Shown here: piece after piece, positions 1-4,799 of the stretch
How positions within the stretch are numbered: the stretch's first letter is position 1
Layout: the number at the start of each line of letters is the position of its first letter
Origin: an uncultured Collinsella sp.
GTDB taxonomy: Bacteria; Actinomycetota; Coriobacteriia; Coriobacteriales; Coriobacteriaceae
Length of the DNA stretch: 11,691 nucleotides
NCBI GenBank assembly: GCA_900757705.1
Contig: CAAEOW010000160.1
Coordinates: forward strand, 1 to 11,691
Direction of reading: 5' to 3'
The notes under the pieces: model-generated
What the model was told of the DNA's origin: nothing
The model's input: the letters and a program-made list of their open reading frames with translations, nothing else
Database searches by the model: none
Program-made: the position numbers and the translations under genes

Positions 1-400
1 AACAAATCCAAGTTAGACCATTTCAAATGGTTCGATGTCTGCCCGGATGCGACACTGAATGTGTCCATCCTCGCAGTATCCGGTTCTCAAGGTGCACGCT
101 GTGCGGCTGATCCGGTCCGACCGGGCCGCGCGGCAAGGAGATATATTGCCAGACCGGAGGGGCCCCGGGGGCGGGAATCGCGCACTCCATATTTTGTTCA
201 CAAATGAATAGAACCCTCAGTTGCTTCACTGAGGCCGCATTCGAAGCAGCAGCTTCTGATATTGGCGATGACCAGCTGGTTTATAGGTGTTAAGGCATCG
301 GTCATCTCTGGAGCGCCACTTTACTCCAAAAGCATGAGCTATTTGTTTCCCGTCGGTAAAAGGCGGGTTTTGTTCGCCAAGCGTTCTTATATATAGAGAA
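1..400. other. Left-edge region without a convincing gene
   Basis: I see no gene I can support here. A plus-strand frame is open from base 1 to the TGA at 205-207 but has no start in the window. Its first 30 codons could be a gene tail, while the rest is GC-rich and arginine/proline-heavy like noise. The TGA overlaps an ATG at 204 (ATGA) that opens a 29-codon frame ending at 293, with no ribosome binding site. A minus-strand frame ending at 13 is equally unproven. Visible structures are a 7-bp hairpin at 215-234 (CCTCAGT / ACTGAGG), a small hairpin at 244-257 and a plus-strand terminator-like hairpin near 349-374. Mixed composition and lack of coding signal fit decayed accessory DNA. Confidence 0.4.
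349..374 (+). terminator. Probable Rho-independent terminator, plus strand
   Basis: The stem CCCGTC / GGCGGG (349-354 with 362-367, one G-T pair) closes a GGTAAAA loop and is followed by TTTTGTT. It would end a plus-strand transcript entering from the left. No plus-strand gene is convincing upstream, so it may serve a gene outside the window or be a remnant. The stem is short, so confidence is moderate. Confidence 0.45.
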
Positions 401-401
401 G

Positions 402-470
402 TTCGGGTTCGAACCCGTGCACCGTCAACTAAAAAGCGACCAGCCGGAGCCGATCGCTTTCTATTCTATG
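402..470. repeat. Diverged repeat copy A: palindrome, terminator and CATAGAAT motif
   Basis: This is a composite unit. Read on plus it has a 16-base stretch TTCGGGTTCGAACCCG (402-417, containing the perfect palindrome CGGGTTCGAACCCG), about 13 bases of spacer, a terminator hairpin (431-460), then ctattctatg, which is CATAGAATAG on minus. The same order, spacing and much of the sequence recur at 1685-1754, directly downstream of tRNA-Lys. The two copies are direct repeats that bracket the traX segment. The palindrome resembles a tRNA T-arm with one base missing from the 3' side, so it is not a working T-arm. Confidence 0.6.
431..460 (-). terminator. Rho-independent terminator, minus strand
   Basis: On the minus strand the stem AAAGCGATCGGC pairs with GCTGGTCGCTTT around a TCCG loop (12 pairs, two of them G-U) and is followed by five T. 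On the plus strand the G-U pairs become A-C mismatches, which supports minus-strand function. It directly follows the TAG stop at 461-463 of the small frame downstream of traX. It resembles the terminator after tRNA-Lys at 1713-1744, so it may be a displaced tRNA terminator. Confidence 0.7.
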
Positions 471-652
471 CTGGAGCATCCAGAGGGTGCTTCCGAACTC
501 ATTTTCTCGCTGCCATTCATGCTTTCGAAGCATCGTTTGACCTCCGCGGCCTCATGTTTTGAGGATCTGCCGTGTTTATCACTGTTATCCATGAGTGTGT
601 GGAAGTGATCCTCATACAGATACATGCAATCCGCCAGAAAACTGAGAAGCAT
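461..652 (-). CDS. Small hypothetical protein or gene remnant downstream of traX
   Basis: I do not recognise this 63-residue frame. The translation is polar and rich in acidic, Lys/Arg, His and Cys residues (for example YLYEDHFHTLMDNSDKHGR), with a Ser-rich tail. The same frame stays open upstream to base 739, just after a TGA at 740-742, giving 92 protein-like codons (KQIDPKTACEFQEDLRDARI...) with no ATG, GTG or TTG before 652. AGAAAG lies close to the ATG at 652 but is a poor ribosome binding site. The best reading is either a short gene starting at 652 or the 3' end of a gene whose beginning was lost, about 22 bases past the traX stop. The stop directly abuts the terminator. Composition is AT-richer than the core genes, like traX. 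Confidence 0.3.
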   Translation of the reverse strand: MLLSFLADCMYLYEDHFHTLMDNSDKHGRSSKHEAAEVKRCFESMNGSEKMSSEAPSGCSSIE

Positions 653-761
653 CTTTCTGCAGCCCTCGTTGTCTATCCTCGCATCTCTCAGGTCTTCCTG
701 AAATTCACAAGCAGTCTTAGGGTCAATTTGTTTCTGCTTTCAGAGACTTGTTTGAGAGTTT

Positions 762-1559
762 TTAAAGACAGTTCAAAACAATAAGTGAGACACCATAAAG
801 CAGAGCAAGATGTGCCGGATAGAAAATGTAGAAGAAGTATTTCAGCCTCAGCCCTCGCTTGCCATTATAAAAATTGATAAGCAGCAACGAAACAACCGCG
901 GCAGCAACATCAGGATTAAGTACATTAGCCGCAGCAAGCTCAAATCCGCCGCCAACTATATGGCATGACGAAAGGAGCACTGCGCATACTGCAGCAAAGA
1001 ACATCTTGCCCTTGCTGTCGTGGAATAAATAGAATGCAGCCACAAGCAGAATGCCATACACACCGCCATCTAGTTTAGTGTATTCAGCTGCCAGTGCTGT
1101 CAAAACAATCAGAGCAATTTCTGCGATGCATCTCTTCCATTTTGAAAGGCTTCGTATCTTTTCCAGAATAATCAAAAAGACCAAGGAAAGCAGGAGCTCA
1201 CACATAACATTTTGTTGCCGAAGGTCGAATAGTTGCCCGGTTTGAACGAAATCGTATATGGGCTCCGCAATGATTGCGAAGACAAGCATATTTCGCAGGT
1301 ACTTCTTTATGTCATGAGTATGCAAAAATCCCTCAACTATCAAAAAGCAAAATAAGGGAAATGCAATTCTGCCAAGAACATGAAGCACATCCGAAGCCTC
1401 GCTTAGAATCGCCCACTGTTCGTCTGATATCTGACTGTACGATGCGTGAGTCATGATTCCATTGGTCAGGACGATCCTGCTTACATGATCGAGAACCATC
1501 GAAATGGCTGCTATTATCTTTAATGTGCTGCCGCTAATTCCGTATCTATTTGTTTTCAT
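762..1559 (-). CDS. TraX-family multi-pass membrane protein
   Basis: The 265-residue protein matches the TraX family, named for the F-plasmid protein needed for N-terminal acetylation of pilin; many chromosomal and Gram-positive members have unknown substrates. Visible family features are an N-terminal LKIIAAISMVLDH segment (13-25), GRIAFPLFCFLIVEGFLHTHD (starting at 63) with EPIYDFV (99-105), and a C-terminal LINFYNGKRGL...YFFYIFYPAHL block (227-251). I count about seven to eight hydrophobic segments. The ATG at 1559 has AAGGA seven bases upstream. The gene is AT-richer than its neighbours and sits between a tRNA-Lys 3'-end duplication and a displaced terminator. No conjugation genes are seen in the window, so it looks like an orphan cargo gene of an old island. 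An acyltransferase role is inferred from the family only. Confidence 0.85.
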   Translation of the reverse strand: MKTNRYGISGSTLKIIAAISMVLDHVSRIVLTNGIMTHASYSQISDEQWAILSEASDVLHVLGRIAFPLFCFLIVEGFLHTHDIKKYLRNMLVFAIIAEPIYDFVQTGQLFDLRQQNVMCELLLSLVFLIILEKIRSLSKWKRCIAEIALIVLTALAAEYTKLDGGVYGILLVAAFYLFHDSKGKMFFAAVCAVLLSSCHIVGGGFELAAANVLNPDVAAAVVSLLLINFYNGKRGLRLKYFFYIFYPAHLALLYGVSLIVLNCL

Positions 1560-1577
1560 TTCGTATTCCTTACTTTG

Positions 1578-1596
1578 GGTGGGCCGTCAGGGGTTC
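1578..1596 (-). repeat. 19-bp exact copy of the tRNA-Lys 3' end (att-like)
   Basis: GGTGGGCCGTCAGGGGTTC here is identical and co-oriented with 1754-1772, which encodes tRNA-Lys positions 57-75: part of the T-loop, the 3' T-stem, the 3' acceptor strand, the discriminator base and CC. The copy lies where the AT-richer traX segment gives way to GC-rich sequence. Such duplications are the classic trace of tyrosine-recombinase integration at a tRNA gene. No integrase gene is present in the window, so the att role is inference. Confidence 0.65.
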
Positions 1597-1597
1597 A

Positions 1598-1700
1598 GCC
1601 TGCTCCGCAGGCGGCTGCTGCGGCGCTTCGCGCCTTGCGCGCTGCGCTGGCAAACGCTCACGCGTTTACTCAGCTCCGCGCCCTTTCGGGTTCGAACCCG
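1598..1700. repeat. Cluster of short GC-rich hairpins
   Basis: Inverted repeats follow one another: GCCTGC/GCAGGC (1598-1612), GGCGC/GCGCC (1622-1634), AAACGC/GCGTTT (1652-1667) and the palindrome CGGGTTCGAACCCG (1687-1700). The segment lies between the two copies of the tRNA 3' end, in the leader region of traX. No T-tract follows the first three, so they are not typical terminators. They could be recombination arm sites or an accumulation of repeat insertions. Confidence 0.5.
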
Positions 1701-1754
1701 CGTCGCGGCAACAAAAAAGCGGCCGGCATCCGCCAGTCGCTTTTCCATTCTATG
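1685..1754. repeat. Diverged repeat copy B: palindrome, terminator and CATAGAAT motif
   Basis: This is the second copy of the unit at 402-470. TTCGGGTTCGAACCCG (1685-1700) is identical to 402-417. It is followed at the same distance by a terminator hairpin and by attctatgg, which is CCATAGAAT on minus and overlaps the end of the encoded CCA of tRNA-Lys. The pair flanks about 1.2 kb that includes traX. Confidence 0.6.
1713..1744 (-). terminator. Rho-independent terminator of tRNA-Lys
   Basis: The minus-strand stem AAAAGCG-a-CTGGC pairs with GCCGG-c-CGCTTTT around a GGAT loop, with one A-C mismatch and one G-U pair, and is followed by six T. It begins nine bases past the encoded CCA end of tRNA-Lys, so it is the natural end of the tRNA transcript. 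traX beyond it would then need its own promoter or read-through. Confidence 0.8.
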
Positions 1755-1828
1755 GTGGGCCGTCAGGGGTTCGAACCCTGGACCTTGGGATTAAAAGTCC
1801 CCTGCTCTGCCAGCTGAGCTAACGGCCC
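1753..1828 (-). tRNA. tRNA-Lys(UUU)
   Basis: The 76-base gene folds into a full cloverleaf: acceptor GGGCCGT/ACGGCCC, D-stem GCTC/GAGC, anticodon loop CTTTTAA with anticodon TTT at 1793-1795, variable AGGTC, T-stem CAGGG/CCCTG with TTCGAAC loop, discriminator A and encoded CCA. The first anticodon-stem pair is a G-A mismatch. U33 and A37 are as expected. It follows the aminopeptidase gene on the same strand with its own promoter (1838-1866) and terminator. Its 3' 19 bases are duplicated at 1578-1596, marking it as a likely integration site. Confidence 0.97.
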
Positions 1829-1837
1829 GCGGGTGGC

Positions 1838-1866
1838 ATTGTACCACGGTCTGGGACTATTCCCAA
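1838..1866 (-). promoter_or_regulatory. Promoter of tRNA-Lys
   Basis: On minus, TTGGGA (1866-1861), a 17-base spacer and TACAAT (1843-1838) make a good sigma-70-type promoter. The -10 box ends nine bases before the mature tRNA 5' end. The -35 box lies inside the last codons of the aminopeptidase gene and the spacer contains its TAG stop. It is judged by consensus and spacing only. Confidence 0.7.
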
Positions 1867-3137
1867 CTCCATTGGCCGTTCTGGAAAATCACAACTTCAC
1901 GTCCATCAGGCGTAATGCCCGTAATATCGATGTCGTCCGTGCCAATCATAAAATCGACGTGCGTGCTCGAGACGTTAACGCCATGCTCCAGGAGCTCTTC
2001 CTTGGACATGTCATACCCACCCTCGATGCATTCGGGGAAACCGACACCTAGCGCGAGATGGCAGCTAGCGTTCTCGTCATAGAGCGTATCGTAGAACAGC
2101 ACGCCACTTTCGCGGATCGGCGTGTTCTTGGAGATGAGCGCGACCTCTCCCAGGTGAGCAGCGCCCTCGTCAGTATCGATGATGCTTGCGAGCGTTGCCT
2201 TGCCCACACGGGCATCGTAGTCCACTACGCGGCCGCCCTCGAACTTAATCCAAAAATCGTCGACCTTATTGCCATGGTGGATGAGCGGCATGGCCGAGTA
2301 CACGATACCGTCGGCGCGCATGCGATCGGGCGAAGTGAAGACTTCCTCGGTGGGAATGTTGGGGAAGAAGGGGTGCCCTTCGGGCGTCTTGCCCTTGCCG
2401 CCGGCCCACTCGTGACCTTTCGTCATGCCAATCGTCAGATCGGTTCCATTTGCCGCGGCGTAATGCAGGTAGTCGAAACGATTGTCGTTCAGAAAACGCA
2501 GGTTCTTTTCGAATGCGGCGTCATGGAGTTCCCAGTCGCTCTCCGGGTCCTGGCCATCGGCACGGGCGGTGTGCAGAATCGCATTCCATAGTTTATAGAT
2601 CGCAACCTCATCGGCGTCTCCCGGGAACACCTCGTGCGCCCAAGCCACGACCGGAGCGCCGGCGATGCACCACGGATTGATGTTGTAATCCAGTCCACGG
2701 CGGAAAACTTTGCATTGCGTATTCCTCGCCTTGGATGCCGCGGCCGGCTTGGCTGGATCGATGCCCTTGAGGGCCGCAGGATCCGCCCCCTCGATAAAGA
2801 CAAAGCAGGCACCATCCTGGGCCAGGGAATCCAGCTGCATGCGCTTCCACTCGGGCGTCTGCTCAAAATAGCTTTTCTCGACATGCTCGTACGTGAGCCT
2901 CGTCACGGCGTCATCGGCCCAAATAACCGTCACGTGACCGGCACCGGAGGCATAGGCCTCCGCGACCACCACGCGCGCAAACGGCGCGCACTCGACCGGA
3001 GACTGAACGACAACCTCCTGACCGGGCTTGACGTTTACGCCCTTGCGGACAACCAGGCGCGCATAGTTTTTAATCTTGGGCTCTAGGGCCTTCATGCCCT
3101 CCAGAGCCTCTTCGACCGTCAGGGCAGCTCGAATCAT
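1857..3137 (-). CDS. M29-family metallo-aminopeptidase (AmpS/AmpT-like)
   Basis: The 426-residue protein belongs to peptidase family M29, two-metal aminopeptidases that remove N-terminal residues from peptides in the cytoplasm; no signal peptide is seen. Likely metal ligands are Glu264/265 in NIPTEEVFTSPD, Glu331 in HLGEVALI, His360 in ASCHLALG, His393 and Asp395 in SSTHVDFMIG. Their spacing (66, 29, 33 and 2 residues, counted from Glu265) matches the M29 pattern as I recall it. The tail TPDGREVVIFQNGQWSWE is also family-like. An ATG at 3149 would add four residues, but only the ATG at 3137 has a ribosome binding site (GGAG, six bases upstream), so I chose it. A terminator lies just upstream (3165-3196) and no clear promoter is visible between. 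The 3' end overlaps the tRNA-Lys promoter. Confidence 0.93.
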   Translation of the reverse strand: MIRAALTVEEALEGMKALEPKIKNYARLVVRKGVNVKPGQEVVVQSPVECAPFARVVVAEAYASGAGHVTVIWADDAVTRLTYEHVEKSYFEQTPEWKRMQLDSLAQDGACFVFIEGADPAALKGIDPAKPAAASKARNTQCKVFRRGLDYNINPWCIAGAPVVAWAHEVFPGDADEVAIYKLWNAILHTARADGQDPESDWELHDAAFEKNLRFLNDNRFDYLHYAAANGTDLTIGMTKGHEWAGGKGKTPEGHPFFPNIPTEEVFTSPDRMRADGIVYSAMPLIHHGNKVDDFWIKFEGGRVVDYDARVGKATLASIIDTDEGAAHLGEVALISKNTPIRESGVLFYDTLYDENASCHLALGVGFPECIEGGYDMSKEELLEHGVNVSSTHVDFMIGTDDIDITGITPDGREVVIFQNGQWSWE

Positions 3138-3164
3138 GTGCCACTCCATCTATCTATAGAACAG

Positions 3165-3196
3165 TAAAAAGGCGCGCCGCAAAAACGACGCGCCTT
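3165..3196 (-). terminator. Strong Rho-independent terminator after the purC operon
   Basis: The minus-strand stem AAGGCGCGTCG pairs with CGGCGCGCCTT (11 pairs, one G-U) around a TTTTTG loop and is followed by five T. It lies about 30 bases past the stop of the membrane-protein gene at 3227 and should end the purC transcript. It ends only 28 bases before the aminopeptidase start. Confidence 0.88.
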
Positions 3197-3226
3197 ATAT
3201 CTTAGCGATAAGTATGCATGCAAACG

Positions 3227-3802
3227 CTACTTCTTCTTGGAGTCCTTCTTGTCCTCCTCGGCAGCCGAGCGCTCGATAAGGGCGTTGAGCTTGTTCTCGG
3301 ACATGCCCTCGGCCTGCGTGCGGTACATGTTGCGCAGGGGACGAATACGAACGAAGTCGTAGATGAAGTCACCCAAAATGACGACGTAGGACAAAACAAT
3401 GCCGACCATCTGGACAGGGCTGGACACCATGCCAGCGGGAGCGAAGTACAGCGAAGCCCAAATGGCCACGACGAGCACCATGCCGATAGTGAGCACGGCC
3501 CACCAGATGCGGCGGCGCTTGGTGTAGTCCTCATCCTGCTTGAGAAGGATATTCGACACCGTGTAGATGCGATCCTCCTTGGCGCGCTGCTTAGCCTTGC
3601 GGGCGCGCTTCTCCTCTTTAGAGAGGCCCTCGAGATTCTCGCCCTTCTCGAGCTCTTTGCGGCGTGCCTTAGACGAAGCCGGCACGACGCGGACAGAGCT
3701 CGCTGCCTGACGGGCGGGCTTGGCGGATGCAGCGGACTTGCGCGCAACCCCGGTAACCTCGTGGGATTGCGTGCGCTTGTTCGTGGCGCTACGGGTACTC
3801 AC
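3227..3802 (-). CDS. Basic two-TM membrane protein of unknown function
   Basis: I do not recognise a named family. The 191-residue protein has a long, Ser/Ala/Lys/Arg-rich, probably disordered N-terminus (1-55), a charged helical stretch (about 60-98, with KQRAKEDRIYTVSNILLKQD), two hydrophobic segments (about 99-120 and 130-150), a basic stretch after TM2 (VRIRPLRNMYR) and a Lys/Glu-rich tail. This suggests an inner-membrane protein with both ends in the cytoplasm. The start is GTG at 3802, immediately after the purC TAA (3803-3805). AAGGAG sits nine bases upstream inside the last purC codons, so translation is probably coupled to purC. It shares the purC transcript, which ends at 3165-3196. 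Whether the link to purine synthesis is functional cannot be told. Confidence 0.8.
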   Translation of the reverse strand: MSTRSATNKRTQSHEVTGVARKSAASAKPARQAASSVRVVPASSKARRKELEKGENLEGLSKEEKRARKAKQRAKEDRIYTVSNILLKQDEDYTKRRRIWWAVLTIGMVLVVAIWASLYFAPAGMVSSPVQMVGIVLSYVVILGDFIYDFVRIRPLRNMYRTQAEGMSENKLNALIERSAAEEDKKDSKKK

Positions 3803-4690
3803 TTATGCGTTCTCCTTCATGCTTGTGAACTGGGAGCCCGTGATGATCTGGAAGGCCTCGCGATAGCGCTCGGACGTGCCATCGATGACCTCGGCGGGCA
3901 GGTGCGGGGTCTCCCCCGTCATATCCCAGTTGGCTTTGAGCCAATTGCGGACGAATTGCTTGTCGTAGCTGGGCTGAATCTTGCCCTCCTCGTAGCTGGC
4001 GGCAGGCCAGAAACGGCTGGAGTCGGGCGTGAGGCACTCGTCGATCAGCGTAACCTTGCCATCGATGACACCGAACTCGAACTTGGTGTCGGCAATGATG
4101 ATGCCACGGGTCGCTGCATACTCGGCGGCAGCCTTGTAGATCTTGAGGGAAAGGTCGCGAATCTGCGTGGCGATGTCCTCGCCCACGATCTCGCAGCAAC
4201 GCTCGAACGAGATGTTCTCGTCGTGGTCACCGATCTCGGCCTTCGTGGACGGCGTAAACAGCGGCTCGGGAAGCTTGGAAGCCTCGGTCAGGCCCTCAGG
4301 CAGCTGGATGCCGCAGACGGTGCCGTTCTCGTCGTAGGTCTTCTTGCCCGAACCGGTCAGATAGCCGCGGACGATGCACTCGATAGGAATCGTCTGGGCC
4401 TTCTTAACCAGCATGGCGCGGCCGACGAGGTAGTCACGATACTCAGCAAACTCCTCAGGGAAATCCGCCGGGTCGATGGAAACGAGGTGGTTGGGAACGA
4501 TGTCGGCAAACTTATCGAACCAGAATGCCGAGATGCGGTTGAGCACCTCTCCCTTAAACGGAATCTCGTCGGGAAGAATGAAGTCGAACGCAGAAATGCG
4601 GTCGGTGGCGACCATCAGCAGGTTTTCACCGGCATCGTAGATATCACGAACCTTGCCACGGGAATCCGGACGACGCTCCATCGTTGTCAC
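3803..4690 (-). CDS. purC: SAICAR synthase (phosphoribosylaminoimidazole-succinocarboxamide synthase)
   Basis: This enzyme joins L-aspartate to CAIR using ATP to give SAICAR in cytoplasmic de novo purine synthesis. Visible family motifs are the N-terminal RGKVRDIYD loop, DRISAFDF, the CIVRGYLTGSG segment, IADTKFEFG and DECLTPDSSRFW. At 295 residues it is the long form, like yeast Ade1, rather than the roughly 237-residue enterobacterial form. Upstream in-frame GTG (4699) and downstream ATG (4681) codons exist. AAGGAG is eight bases before the GTG at 4690, abuts 4699 too closely and is too far from 4681, so 4690 is chosen. It heads a two-gene unit with the membrane protein, and a small hairpin (4723-4740) lies in its leader. 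No other pur gene is in the window. Confidence 0.96.
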   Translation of the reverse strand: MTTMERRPDSRGKVRDIYDAGENLLMVATDRISAFDFILPDEIPFKGEVLNRISAFWFDKFADIVPNHLVSIDPADFPEEFAEYRDYLVGRAMLVKKAQTIPIECIVRGYLTGSGKKTYDENGTVCGIQLPEGLTEASKLPEPLFTPSTKAEIGDHDENISFERCCEIVGEDIATQIRDLSLKIYKAAAEYAATRGIIIADTKFEFGVIDGKVTLIDECLTPDSSRFWPAASYEEGKIQPSYDKQFVRNWLKANWDMTGETPHLPAEVIDGTSERYREAFQIITGSQFTSMKENA

Positions 4691-4722
4691 GTGAGTCACT
4701 CCTTACCAAAATACGACAGTAA

Positions 4723-4740
4723 TGCGGGTTCTTTCCCGCA
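4723..4740. other. Perfect hairpin in the purC leader
   Basis: TGCGGG-TTCTTT-CCCGCA is a six-pair inverted repeat 33-50 bases upstream of the purC start, within the 109-base gap behind the kinase gene. No adequate T-tract follows it on minus. It could be an operator, a weak transcription pause, or a poor terminator for the kinase transcript. The sequence does not decide. Confidence 0.35.
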
Positions 4741-4799
4741 CGTTTTCGCAAACTCGGAGCGGCAGGGACGAAACCCCTCCTTCACCGAATAGCGAAAAG

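Noticed and set aside
204..293. 29-codon plus-strand frame with an ATGA overlap
   Set aside because: There is no ribosome binding site, the upstream frame is doubtful, and a hairpin covers its start region.
402..420. GGGTTCGAACCC as the T-arm of another tRNA
   Set aside because: With a seven-base loop the 3' stem is one base short on either strand, and no acceptor, D or anticodon stem is found around it or around 1687-1700.
1504..1822. Plus-strand frames across the tRNA region (for example VGRQGFEPWTLGLK)
   Set aside because: These are translations of the tRNA-Lys antisense strand and its 3'-end copy, a well-known artefact.
3137..3182. Aminopeptidase promoter TTGCGG-18-TATAGA overlapping the terminator
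   Set aside because: The boxes are weak and the implied transcript start would fall on the GGAG ribosome binding site.
4725..4755. PurR-like operator (GCGAAAACGTGCGGG on minus) ahead of purC
   Set aside because: Only one half resembles the enterobacterial PurR box and such a regulator is not expected in this lineage; the evidence is too weak.
3218..4792. Long plus-strand open frame opposite purC and its neighbour
   Set aside because: It is antisense to two well-supported genes; long antisense frames are expected from GC-rich codon use and it shows no family features.
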